Source of the DNA: Xanthomonas massiliensis
GTDB lineage: Bacteria > Pseudomonadota > Gammaproteobacteria > Xanthomonadales > Xanthomonadaceae
Direction: 5' to 3'
DNA: 64,000 nt
NCBI RefSeq assembly: GCF_900018785.1
Contig: NZ_FCOY01000007.1
Location: forward strand, 372,001-436,000
The notes under the pieces were generated by a model. That model ran no database searches, was not told the DNA's origin, and worked only from the letters and a program-made list of their open reading frames with translations. The stretch's first letter is position 1. Every line of letters begins with the position of its first letter. Positions 28,913 to 36,950 of this stretch are shown here, piece after piece. The translations under genes and the position numbers were made by a program.

Positions 28913-30700
28913 TCAGAACGCGTTGCCGAAGGTGACGAATAGCGAGGTGTCGTGCGCCCCGCTCTGGCCGACCGTGGTGGCCACGCCGATGTCGCTGTGC
29001 AGGCCGCCCAGGCGGGTACGCGCGCCCAGCGCCAGGGCGCCGTAGCTGCGGCCGTAAGCCAGCCCCGGGACCTGGTACTCGCCCACCTCCGGCATCGACT
29101 GCAGCCAGGCCGAGGCCTGCTGCGGGCGCTTGAACTCGTGCTCCCAGCTGGCCTGCAGGTACGGCGAGACGCGCTCGCCCTCCATCCGCACCGCCCAGCC
29201 CACGCGCCCGGTGAGCGAGGTGGCGTCCTGGTCGCCGTAGCCCAGCGCGGTCGAACCGCCGCCGCTCTCGGTATAGCCGTCGATGGCGACCTTCTGCCAG
29301 GTCAGCGCGGCCAGCGGGCCGTGGCGCAGGGCGCCGGCGCTCCATTCCCAGCCGCCGGACAGCGCGGCGGTCAGGTCGTGGCCGTCGGGCGAGCCGGTGT
29401 GCAGGCGCCGCGCCGGGCCGAGATCGACCTGGCGGCGCACGTCGTAGCCCAGCCAGCTGTAGCTGGCCTGCAGGTTGACCCACGCCTGCGCGCCGTACCA
29501 GCCGGCGAAGGCGCCCACGCTGGTGTCGGTCTGGCGGAAGTTGCCGCGGCTCTGGCCGAAATCGGCCTTCAGGCGCTCGTAGCCGGCGAAGCCGCCGACC
29601 ACCCAGGCGCCGCGGTTCCAGTCCAGCCCGAACAGCGCGGCCGGGGCGACGCCGTCGTACATGTCGCCGTGGTCGTAGCGCTGCGAGTCGCCGCGCACCC
29701 CGCCCCACCAGCGCAGGCCGTCCTGGCCCAGGCCGGCCGGATCGACATGGCCGGCCACCTGCAGGCTGCGCTCGCGCCCCAGGTTGGTGGCCGAGCGCGC
29801 CAGCACCTGCTGCAGGCGCGGCGCCTCGAGGATGGAAAGGGCGTACTGCGCCAGGATCGCGTGGGTCGCCGCCGAGGGATGCACGCCATCGGCGAACACG
29901 TAGGCGCTGGCCGCATCCGGGGCCACGTAGCTGGCCGGGCTGCAGGTCAGCGAGCTGCTGTCCAGGCAGCCCGGGTCGGTGGCGTTGCGGAAGCCGTAGG
30001 TGGCCGGGGCGGCCACCACCTCCTGCAGCAGGTGGAAGGTGTCCACCGGGATCACCCGGTAGCCATTCGCGGCCAAGCCGGCGAACAGGGCGCCGTTGTA
30101 GCTGCTGGCCAGCTGGGTCAGCGCCGCCATGCCGGCGGGGCCGGCGGCGCGGGCGCTCGGCGTCAGGCCCATGTCGGGCAGGGTCGGCACCAGGATGTAG
30201 CGCGCCCCGGCCGCCTGCAGCTGCCCCACCGCGCCGATCGTGCCGGTCACGGCGCCGGCCAGGGTGGTCTGCACCGGGGCGCCGGCGGCGATGGCGAAGA
30301 TGTCGTTGGCGCCGGTCCACACCGTGTACAGCGCGTTGCGGTCGGCGCGGCCGCCGTTGGCGTCCAGGTAGCGCCCGACCTGGGAGAGCGTGGATTCGGC
30401 ATCGCCGTTCTGCACGGCCGCGCGCGAGCCGCCCTGGGCGTAGTCGTCGCCGCCGGCGTTGTCCGAGGCGCCGTTGCCGCCGTAGTACTGGGCGACATAT
30501 TCCGCCCAGACGTAGCCGGGGTTGGTGGTGAACTTGCCGATCACCGGCCGCACCGATTCCGGCAGCGCCGGCCGGTAGTGGCCCGAGTCGGTCAGCGAGT
30601 CACCGAAGAAGACCGTGCCCGAATAGGGCGATGCGGCCAGGGCCGGGGTCGCGGCGGCAGCCAGGGCCAGCGCCAGCAGGGAACGGGCGGGAAACGTCAT
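28913..30700 (-). CDS. GDSL/SGNH esterase autotransporter (EstA-like)
   Basis: A 595-residue autotransported lipase/esterase. After a signal peptide ([17 protein letters not shown]) comes a GDSL hydrolase with catalytic Ser in [11 protein letters not shown], block [13 protein letters not shown] and the Asp/His pair in [16 protein letters not shown]. The last ~280 residues form a beta-barrel autotransporter domain ([23 protein letters not shown]... ending in FVTFGNAF with a terminal aromatic). The ATG at 30700 has GGAGAGAG upstream. EstA of Pseudomonas influences rhamnolipid production and motility; this role here is only by analogy. Confidence 0.92.
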   Translation of the reverse strand: MTFPARSLLALALAAAATPALAASPYSGTVFFGDSLTDSGHYRPALPESVRPVIGKFTTNPGYVWAEYVAQYYGGNGASDNAGGDDYAQGGSRAAVQNGDAESTLSQVGRYLDANGGRADRNALYTVWTGANDIFAIAAGAPVQTTLAGAVTGTIGAVGQLQAAGARYILVPTLPDMGLTPSARAAGPAGMAALTQLASSYNGALFAGLAANGYRVIPVDTFHLLQEVVAAPATYGFRNATDPGCLDSSSLTCSPASYVAPDAASAYVFADGVHPSAATHAILAQYALSILEAPRLQQVLARSATNLGRERSLQVAGHVDPAGLGQDGLRWWGGVRGDSQRYDHGDMYDGVAPAALFGLDWNRGAWVVGGFAGYERLKADFGQSRGNFRQTDTSVGAFAGWYGAQAWVNLQASYSWLGYDVRRQVDLGPARRLHTGSPDGHDLTAALSGGWEWSAGALRHGPLAALTWQKVAIDGYTESGGGSTALGYGDQDATSLTGRVGWAVRMEGERVSPYLQASWEHEFKRPQQASAWLQSMPEVGEYQVPGLAYGRSYGALALGARTRLGGLHSDIGVATTVGQSGAHDTSLFVTFGNAF

Positions 30701-30917
30701 GGGGCTCTCTCTCCAGGGAAACGCGGCGAAGACCGCGCCGGACGGCGCGGCAATGCGCGCATGGTTCCACCCCGCCCCCGCCGGTTCACGCTGCATCGCG
30801 CAAACGTGCGCGCCGTCGTGCCGCGCGATCGCCGCGGCGGTCCCGTCACGCCGGATCGGCGATAATCGCCGCCGTTTCCCTGCCCTGCCCGGCTCCGCCC
30901 GGCACCCCGCCCGCCGC

Positions 30918-31691
30918 ATGACCGATCCGTTCACCAGCCCCGGCGCCAAGACGCCGCCCAAGCCCTTCACCCTGGAGGAAGGCGTGCGCCGCGTGCGCAG
31001 CTTCGTGCTGCGCCAGGGCCGCTTCACCCCGGCCCAGCAGCGCGCCTTCGACGAGCGCTGGCCGCGCTTCGGCCTGGACTACGCCGCCCGGCCGCGCGAC
31101 CTGGACGCCACCTTCGGCCGGAACGCGCCCAAGGTGCTGGAGATCGGCTTCGGCAACGGCGAGGCGCTGCGCTTCGCCGCGCGCCAGGACCCGGCGCGCG
31201 ACTACGTCGGCATCGAGGTGCACGCGCCCGGCGTCGGCCGCCTGCTCAATGCCCTGGCCGAGGACGGCACCGGCAACGTGCGCCTCTACCACCACGATGC
31301 GGTGGAGGTACTCGAGCACGAGATCGCCGATGCCGCGCTGGACGAGGTGCGCATCTATTTCCCCGATCCCTGGCACAAGAAGCGCCACAACAAGCGCCGC
31401 CTGGTCCAGCCCGCGTTCGCCGCGCTGCTGGTGCGCAAGCTGCGCCCCGGCGGGCGCCTGCACTGCGCCACCGACTGGCAGGACTATGCCGAGCAGATGT
31501 GGGACGTGCTCGACGCCACCGCCGGCCTGGCCAACCGCGCCGGCCCGCGCGGCCACGTGCCGCGCCCGGACTGGCGCCCGCAGACCCATTTCGAGACGCG
31601 CGGGCAGAAGCTCGGGCACGGCGTCTGGGACCTGCTGTACGACCGCACCGCGGCACCGGCACCGGGCCCGGACACGCCGCCGCCCGGCTGA
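30918..31691 (+). CDS. trmB: TrmB, tRNA (guanine-N7-)-methyltransferase
   Basis: TrmB uses SAM to methylate G46 of tRNA. The 257-residue protein shows the SAM motif [16 protein letters not shown], the family core [14 protein letters not shown], and [20 protein letters not shown]. The ATG at 30918 starts MTDPFTSPG. It carries a longer Pro-rich tail ([12 protein letters not shown]) than the E. coli protein. It is divergent from the esterase and 64 bp upstream of a permease gene. Confidence 0.95.
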   Translation: MTDPFTSPGAKTPPKPFTLEEGVRRVRSFVLRQGRFTPAQQRAFDERWPRFGLDYAARPRDLDATFGRNAPKVLEIGFGNGEALRFAARQDPARDYVGIEVHAPGVGRLLNALAEDGTGNVRLYHHDAVEVLEHEIADAALDEVRIYFPDPWHKKRHNKRRLVQPAFAALLVRKLRPGGRLHCATDWQDYAEQMWDVLDATAGLANRAGPRGHVPRPDWRPQTHFETRGQKLGHGVWDLLYDRTAAPAPGPDTPPPG

Positions 31692-31755
31692 CGCGCGCCC
31701 GGTTCCCGCGTCCGCCCCCCGCCCCTCCATTCCCGAATCCCTGCCACCGGCCGCG

Positions 31756-33624
31756 ATGGACACCACGCTGACGCTGACCAACGACATGAAGCTCGTCCTC
31801 GGGCTGGTCGGCTTCACCATGGCGATGTTCCTGTTCGAGCGCATCCGCGCCGACGTGGTGGCGCTGGTGGTGCTGGTGGTGCTGGGCATCAGCGGCCTGG
31901 TCGCCCCGGAGGAGATCTTCGGCGGCTTCTCCTCCGGCGCGGTCATCAGCATCATCGCCACCACCATCCTCGGTGCCGGGCTGGAACGCACCGGCGCGCT
32001 CAACCGCCTGGCCGGCTGGCTGCTGCGGCGCGCGCGCGGCAGCGAGCAGCGCCTGCTGCTGTGGACCTGCGGCGTGGCCGGCCTGAACTCCTCGTTCATG
32101 CAGAACCCGTCGGTGATGGCGCTGTACCTGCCGGTGGCCTCGCGGCTGGTGGCGCGCACCGGCCTGACCCTGCAGCGCCTGCTGCTGCCGATCGCCGCGG
32201 CGATCGTGATGGGCGGCGCGCTGACCATGGTCGGCAACTCGCCGCTGATCCTGCTCAACGACCTGCTCGCCTCGGCCAACAACAGCCTGCCCTCCGGCGC
32301 GGCCAGCATCGCGCCGCTGGGCATGTTCGCGCCGCTGCCGATCGGCGTGGCGCTGCTGCTGGCCTCGCTGCTGTACTTCCGCTTCCACGGCACCCGCCGC
32401 CTGCAGGAGGAGGAGACCCGGGTCAACGGCGGGGCCACGCCGGCGCGCACCGAGAGCTACTTCGCCCAGGCCTACGGCATCGAGGGCGACGTGTTCGAGC
32501 TCGACGTCACCGCCGAGAGCCCGCTGGTCGGCATGACCCTGGGCGAGGCCGAGACCCTGTACGACGCACCGCTGATGCTGGCGCTCAAGACCGGGACCGA
32601 CACGCGCCTGGCGCCGCCCTCGGACATGCGCATCTGGGTGGGCAGCGTGCTCGGGGTGATGGGCCCGCGCCGGCAGGTGGCCGACTTCGCCCAGAACCAG
32701 TTCCTGCGGCTGTCCTCGCGGCTGAAGCAGCTGGGCGACCTGTTCAACCCGGCCCGCGCCGGCATCTGCGAGGTGCTGGTGCCGCCCAATTCGCGCTGGA
32801 TCGGCAAGAGCGCGGCCGAGCTGCGCCTGCGCAAGCAGCACGGCATCAGCCTGCTGGCGATCAACCGCGACAAGCAGGTGATCCGCGACGACGTGCGCAA
32901 GGTGCCGCTGCGCGCCGGCGACCTACTGGTGGTGCACAGCATCTGGAGCGACCTGGCGCAGGCGGCCCGGGACCGCGATTTCGTCCCGGTCACCGATTTC
33001 CCCAAGGGCGAGCAGCGCCCGCACAAGTTCAAGATCGCCATGGCGATCTTCGCGGTGACCATCGCCATCGCCCTGACCTCCAAGCTATCGGTGCCGCTGA
33101 CCCTGATGACCGGGGTGGCCGGCATGCTGCTGACCGGCGTGCTGCGCATGGACGAGGCCTACGCCGCCATCGGCTGGCGCACGGTCTTCATGATGGCCGG
33201 GCTGATCCCGCTGGGCTGGGCGATGGACAGCTCGGGGGCGGCGGCCTGGGTCGCCGGGCACACCGTCGACCAGTTGCCGCAGGGCGTGCCGGTGTGGGCC
33301 ATCGAGATCGCCCTGGCGCTGCTCACCACCGCCTTCTCGCTGGTGATCAGCCACGTCGGGGCGACCATCGTGATGGTGCCCATCGCCGTCAACCTGGCGC
33401 TGGCGGCCGGCGGCAACCCGACCTCGTTCGCGCTGATCGTGGCGCTGTCGGCCTCCAACAACCTGATGACCTCCTCCAACCCGGTGATCTCCATGGTCAC
33501 CGGCCCGGCCGACTACACCTCGCGCGAACTGTGGCGGGTGGGCGGGCCGCTGTGCCTGGTCTACACCGTCGTCGTGGTGGCCATGATCAACCTGATGGCC
33601 TGGGTCGCCGGGCACGGCGCGTAG
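31756..33624 (+). CDS. SLC13/DASS-type permease with two TrkA-C (RCK) domains
   Basis: A 622-residue membrane protein of the SLC13-permease group (SAC1-like). N-terminal helices (from LVLGLVGFTMAMFLFE) are followed by two TrkA_C domains (about residues 230-410, including VFELDVTAESPLVGMTLGEAE and GICEVLVPPNSRWIGKSAAELRLRKQHGISLLAINR) and a C-terminal membrane half with the repeat-type motif NNLMTSSNPVISMVTGPADY. Such proteins move dicarboxylates, sulfate or other anions; the substrate is not indicated. It follows trmB without an obvious terminator. The ATG at 31756 lacks a strong Shine-Dalgarno. Confidence 0.85.
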   Translation: MDTTLTLTNDMKLVLGLVGFTMAMFLFERIRADVVALVVLVVLGISGLVAPEEIFGGFSSGAVISIIATTILGAGLERTGALNRLAGWLLRRARGSEQRLLLWTCGVAGLNSSFMQNPSVMALYLPVASRLVARTGLTLQRLLLPIAAAIVMGGALTMVGNSPLILLNDLLASANNSLPSGAASIAPLGMFAPLPIGVALLLASLLYFRFHGTRRLQEEETRVNGGATPARTESYFAQAYGIEGDVFELDVTAESPLVGMTLGEAETLYDAPLMLALKTGTDTRLAPPSDMRIWVGSVLGVMGPRRQVADFAQNQFLRLSSRLKQLGDLFNPARAGICEVLVPPNSRWIGKSAAELRLRKQHGISLLAINRDKQVIRDDVRKVPLRAGDLLVVHSIWSDLAQAARDRDFVPVTDFPKGEQRPHKFKIAMAIFAVTIAIALTSKLSVPLTLMTGVAGMLLTGVLRMDEAYAAIGWRTVFMMAGLIPLGWAMDSSGAAAWVAGHTVDQLPQGVPVWAIEIALALLTTAFSLVISHVGATIVMVPIAVNLALAAGGNPTSFALIVALSASNNLMTSSNPVISMVTGPADYTSRELWRVGGPLCLVYTVVVVAMINLMAWVAGHGA

Positions 33625-34207
33625 GCAGGTTCCGTGGCAGCGGCATCCGGCCGGTGCCGGGCGGTGGCGTGCCGCCGTCCTGGCGACACCATGCCCGGGT
33701 GATTCCCGGACCACGGCCCGTGCCATGCGCGCCGGACCGGCAAGGCGCTGGCACTGTTGTGCGGCGGGGGGACACGGAAGTGGCGGACGAGGCGCATGTC
33801 GAACCCCAGGCGCGGCGGGTAGGCCCTTAGCTCGCAGGGCCGGCTCGCTCGCCCCGGTCGGCTTCCCGCTGTCTCTGACCGAGCCACGCCCAGACCTGCA
33901 CCGGTCGTCGCGGCCCGAGCCGCTCACTCCCGACCGGCATCCTGCCGTCACTGCCCGAGCTTCCCGCCCTGGCCGGCACCCCGGCCGTCGCGGACCGAGC
34001 CGCTCACCCCCGACCGCATCCTGCCGTCACTGCCCGAGCCGCCCGCCCTGGGCGGCACCCGGCTGTCGCGGCCCGGGCGCCCGCCGCGGCCGGCATCGGC
34101 TATTCGCGATCCCGGCTTCCATACCGGCTGCGTGCCTATCTACATGTCCATCAAGATAGAGCGGCAGGATGCGGCGATGGCTACGCCGGAGTCGGGGCCG
34201 GGGGGCC
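33625..34207. other. Gene-free region carrying an 80-bp tandem repeat
   Basis: 583 bp between the permease and the Rieske gene with no convincing coding sequence: short open frames have no Shine-Dalgarno and consist of Pro/Arg/Ser-rich shadow protein. The second half holds the 80-bp repeat described separately. I see no clear promoter or terminator. Confidence 0.7.
33907..34080. repeat. Tandem ~80-bp repeat, two copies plus a remnant
   Basis: The segment beginning GTCGCGG...CGAGCCGCTCAC is repeated at 33907 and 33987 (period 80) and begins a third time at 34065 (78 bp later). Shared blocks are CCTGCCGTCACTGCCCGAGC and CCCGCCCTGG. Copies differ by point changes. A more degenerate unit may precede it (about 33870-33905). 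Confidence 0.8.
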
Positions 34208-34573
34208 TCAAGAGGACGACGGCGCCTGGGCCGCCCGGTCCAGCCATACGGCCCCGTCGCGCACCTGCACCGGCACCCGGACCAGGCCCTGGCCGCGGCA
34301 GGGCCCGGCCACGCAGTGTCCGTCCTCCAACGCGAAGCTGGCCCCGTGCACCGCGCATACCAGCAGGCCCTCGCGGCTGCGCAGGAACTGTCCCGGCGCC
34401 CAGTCCAGGCGCCGCCCGGCGTGCGGGCAGGCATTGAGGAAGGCCTGCACGCGGCCGTCCGCATCGCGCCACAGCAGCAACGATTCGATTCCGTCCGGCA
34501 GCGGCGCCTGGACTTCCATCAGGGTATCCGGCGCGAGTTCGGACAACGGCACCAGCGGGACGTGCGAAGCCAT
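34208..34573 (-). CDS. Rieske [2Fe-2S] ferredoxin-like protein (NirD-like)
   Basis: A 121-residue single-domain Rieske protein. The cluster ligands are C-x-H in NACPHAGRRLDW and C-x-x-H in LVCAVHGASFALEDG, the spacing expected of the family. No membrane anchor is present, so it is a soluble electron carrier or a small NirD-like subunit. No oxygenase or nitrite reductase gene is adjacent, so the partner is unknown. It is divergent from a small membrane protein across an AT-rich gap with a palindrome. Confidence 0.85.
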   Translation of the reverse strand: MASHVPLVPLSELAPDTLMEVQAPLPDGIESLLLWRDADGRVQAFLNACPHAGRRLDWAPGQFLRSREGLLVCAVHGASFALEDGHCVAGPCRGQGLVRVPVQVRDGAVWLDRAAQAPSSS

Positions 34574-34663
34574 GGCGGACCCATCGCGGCAAACCCCGGA
34601 TTGTGGCACCGACGCCGCGGCAAATCGCCGCTTCCACGAAATTCATTTCAAATACAATCGCTT

Positions 34664-34682
34664 ATTTCGTTTCTAACGAAAT
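34664..34682. promoter_or_regulatory. Perfect inverted repeat in an AT-rich intergenic island
   Basis: ATTTCGT and ACGAAAT separated by TTCTA form a 7-5-7 perfect inverted repeat. A further ACGAAAT half-site lies at 34636-34642. The surrounding 34630-34690 is strikingly AT-rich in this high-GC window. It sits between divergent genes and is a plausible operator or promoter; the regulator is unknown. Confidence 0.55.
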
Positions 34683-34754
34683 TTTCACGCAATGCGCCGA
34701 TATCGCCGCGATACTCCCGGACACCGCCCTGAAGGCGTTTACACAGATCTGCCG

Positions 34755-35033
34755 ATGTCCATCCGCTTCCACTTCAACCGCTTCGGCCCCCTGCTGGAAC
34801 CGCGCAAGCCGCGGCACCCGCTGGTGCGGCTGGCCGCCGGCCTGCTCGGCCTGGCGATCCTGGCGGTGATGGTGTTCGTGGGCGTGTTCGTCGGGGCTGC
34901 GATGATCCTGGTCGGCGTGGCATGGAAGCTGTTCAGTCAATACCGCAGGCGCCCGAGTGCGCCGGTCGACCCGCGCGTGGTCGATGCCGAGTACGAGATC
35001 GTACGCAAGCCGGCCCTGCCGCACCTGCCCTGA
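34755..35033 (+). CDS. Small membrane protein of unknown function
   Basis: A 92-residue protein I do not recognise. It has a basic N-terminus (RFHFNRFGPLLEPRKPRHP), one long or two tightly spaced hydrophobic helices (about residues 25-60, rich in Gly/Val/Ala), a basic stretch SQYRRRP, and a short C-terminal tail VDAEYEIVRKPALPHLP that looks conserved-type rather than random. The ATG at 34755 is the only reasonable start. It is divergent from the Rieske gene and 58 bp upstream of an FAH-family gene, possibly in one transcript. Confidence 0.7.
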   Translation: MSIRFHFNRFGPLLEPRKPRHPLVRLAAGLLGLAILAVMVFVGVFVGAAMILVGVAWKLFSQYRRRPSAPVDPRVVDAEYEIVRKPALPHLP

Positions 35034-35091
35034 TCCGGCCACCGCACCGCGCTGCTAGACTCCCGCGGGTTTTCCCCGGGAGTCCAATCTA

Positions 35092-35799
35092 ATGAGCGAC
35101 GTGATCCCTGCCCCGTCCCCGGTCCGCGTGCCGGTCGCCGGCGGCGGCAGTTTCCCCGTGCACCGCATCTATTGCGTCGGCCGCAACTTCGCCGACCATG
35201 CCCGCGAGATGGGCGCCAGCGCCCCGGCCTCGCGCGCCGAGCGCGGCACGCCGGTGTTCTTCCTCAAGCCGGCCGACGCCCTGGTAAGCGGCGATGCCGA
35301 CGTGCCCTATCCTTCTGCCACCGGCGAGCTGCACCACGAGGTGGAGCTGGTGGTGGCGCTGGGCAAGGATGCCCCGCCCGGCGTGCTGCCGGTGGCCGAG
35401 GCCATGTCCCTGGTGTACGGCTACGGCGTGGGCCTGGACCTGACCCGGCGCGACCTGCAGGCCGCGGCCAAGGCCAAGGGCCTGCCGTGGGATACCGGCA
35501 AGGCGTTCGACCATTCCGCGCCGATCAGCACGCTGGTGCCCGCCGCCGCGGTGGCCGACCTGGACACGCTGGAGCTGTCGCTGGCCGTCAACGGCCAGGT
35601 GCGCCAGCGCTCGCTCCTGGACCAGCTGATCTGGAACGTGCCGGAGATCCTGCACGAGCTGTCGCGGCTGTTCGCGCTCAAGGCCGGCGACCTGGTGTTC
35701 ATGGGCACGCCGGCGGGCGTCGGTCCGCTGCAGCGCGGCGACCGCTTCGAGGCGCGCCTGGACGGGGTGGCCACCCTGCACGGCGTCATTTCCGGCTGA
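35092..35799 (+). CDS. Fumarylacetoacetate hydrolase family protein
   Basis: A 235-residue FAH-superfamily enzyme acting on beta-diketo or oxoacid substrates (acylpyruvase, oxaloacetate decarboxylase or glutathione-linked isomerase types). The fold core is visible as IYCVGRNFADHAREMG, TPVFFLKPADALV, the metal-binding ELHHEVELVVALGK, GYGVGLDLTRRDLQ and VFMGTPAGVGPLQRGD. It resembles the YcgM/FAHD1 group, so acylpyruvate hydrolase or oxaloacetate decarboxylase is likely; the sequence does not settle which. It lies upstream of mscL with a separate leader. Confidence 0.87.
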   Translation: MSDVIPAPSPVRVPVAGGGSFPVHRIYCVGRNFADHAREMGASAPASRAERGTPVFFLKPADALVSGDADVPYPSATGELHHEVELVVALGKDAPPGVLPVAEAMSLVYGYGVGLDLTRRDLQAAAKAKGLPWDTGKAFDHSAPISTLVPAAAVADLDTLELSLAVNGQVRQRSLLDQLIWNVPEILHELSRLFALKAGDLVFMGTPAGVGPLQRGDRFEARLDGVATLHGVISG

Positions 35800-35868
35800 C
35801 GCCGGCTCGGCTAGGCTGTCGCCCACGGCACCGCGGTGCCGCCCCCTCACCTCACAAGGAGCTTCCCC

Positions 35869-36273
35869 ATGGGCATGTTGAGCGAGTTCAAGGAATTCGC
35901 CATGCGCGGCAACGTCATCGATCTGGCGGTCGGTGTCGTGATCGGCGGCGCGTTCGGCAAGATCGTCACCGCGCTGGTGGACAAGATCATCATGCCGCCG
36001 ATCGGCTGGCTGGTCGGCGGCATCGACTTCTCCAAGCTGGCCTGGACCCTCAAGCCGGCCGAGACCGGCGCCGACGGCAAGGAGATCCCGGCCGTGGTGA
36101 TCGGCTACGGCGACTTCATCAACACCGTCATCCAGTTCGTCATCATCGCCTTCGCCATCTTCCTGGTGGTCAAGCTGATCAACACGCTGCACAAGAAGGC
36201 CCCCGCCGCCCCGGCCGCACCCTCGGAGGAAGTGCTGCTGCTGCGCGATATCCGCGACTCGCTGAAGAAATAG
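35869..36273 (+). CDS. mscL: Large-conductance mechanosensitive channel MscL
   Basis: MscL is a pentameric channel that opens under membrane tension to release solutes during hypo-osmotic shock. The 134-residue protein has the N-terminal amphipathic [33 protein letters not shown] (helix 1), a periplasmic loop, helix 2 ([18 protein letters not shown]) and a charged C-terminal bundle ending [10 protein letters not shown]. The ATG at 35869 has AAGGAG upstream. A strong intrinsic terminator follows at 36320 and lies at the head of a repeat array. Confidence 0.97.
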   Translation: MGMLSEFKEFAMRGNVIDLAVGVVIGGAFGKIVTALVDKIIMPPIGWLVGGIDFSKLAWTLKPAETGADGKEIPAVVIGYGDFINTVIQFVIIAFAIFLVVKLINTLHKKAPAAPAAPSEEVLLLRDIRDSLKK

Positions 36274-36296
36274 GCCCGGGTCGAGGACGGAAGCCC

Positions 36297-36913
36297 GGCT
36301 TCCGTCGCGCCTCCTGGAAGCCGCGCGCCGCCAGGCGCGCGGCTTTTTTGTGCGCGCCCTCGCAAGCGCCGCGTTTCCTGTGCGGGGACTCGGAAGGCAA
36401 GTCCCGTGCAAGAGCCCGCATGCCTGTACGGGGACCGGGAATGCGCATCCCTCGCCGGAGGCCGCATGCCCCGGTTCCGGGCCCCGGAACGCGGGCCTCG
36501 CACCGGCGCTCGTACATCCCGGCACGAGGACCATGTGCGCGGACCCGCCGGAACCTGCGGCTTCCGTCGCGCATCCCCGGAAGCCGCCGCCAGGCGCGCG
36601 GCGTCTTTGTGCGCATCCTCGCAAGCGCCGCGCATCTCGATGCGGAACCTCGGAAGGCAAGTCCCGGGCAAGAGCCCGCACGCCTGTACGGGGACCGGGA
36701 ATGCGCATCCCTCGCCGGAGGCCGCATGCCCCGGTTCCGGGCCCCGGAATGCGGGGCTCGCGCCGGCGCTCGTATATCCCGGCACGAGGACCGAGTGCGC
36801 GGCCCCGCCGGAACCTGCATGCTTGTGCGGTGGCCGCAAACGCCAGTCCCTCGCCAAGACCCGTGCATCCCGTGCGGGGACAGCCAAGGCGAGTCCCTGG
36901 CAGAGCCCGTCGC
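36297..36913. repeat. Nested tandem repeat array downstream of mscL
   Basis: Two long near-identical copies, 36297-36558 and 36559-about 36820 (period about 262 bp), are followed by a degenerate tail to 36913. Each long copy is itself built from units of about 46 bp that begin CCTGTGCGGGGAC and include CAAGTCCC...GAGCCCGCATG; units start near 36377, 36423, 36469 and 36516, with related ones at 36821 and 36869. Several units contain stem-loops (for example GTTCCGGG...CCCGGAAC). No reliable coding sequence is present; the long open frames across it are compositional. The repeat fills the mscL-peptidase gap of 677 bp. Confidence 0.85.
36320..36349 (+). terminator. mscL intrinsic terminator, first element of the repeat
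   Basis: A perfect 10-bp stem (GCCGCGCGCC and its complement) with loop GCCA is followed by six Ts, 47 nt after the mscL stop. The second repeat copy (about 36583-36610) carries a decayed version with a broken stem and only three Ts in a row. Confidence 0.92.
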
Positions 36914-36950
36914 ACGCCCCGCTGATCCTTCCCCCAACACGGAGCCTTCC

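Noticed and set aside
28913-30700. Secreted phospholipase or haemolysin rather than esterase
   Set aside because: The sequence has the SGNH blocks of GDSL esterases and a C-terminal autotransporter barrel; no phospholipase-specific motif beyond the shared fold is visible.
34630-34690. AT-rich island as a replication origin or DnaA-box cluster
   Set aside because: No DnaA boxes (TTATCCACA-like) are visible, the stretch is only about 60 bp, and no dnaA/dnaN/gidA genes are near.
36297-36913. CRISPR-like array
   Set aside because: The units are contiguous and related along their full length. There are no unique spacers of constant size between identical repeats, and no cas genes are present.
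36297-36913. Protein-coding gene across the repeat
   Set aside because: All frames give repetitive Arg/Pro/Gly peptides that track the DNA repeat, with no initiation signal.
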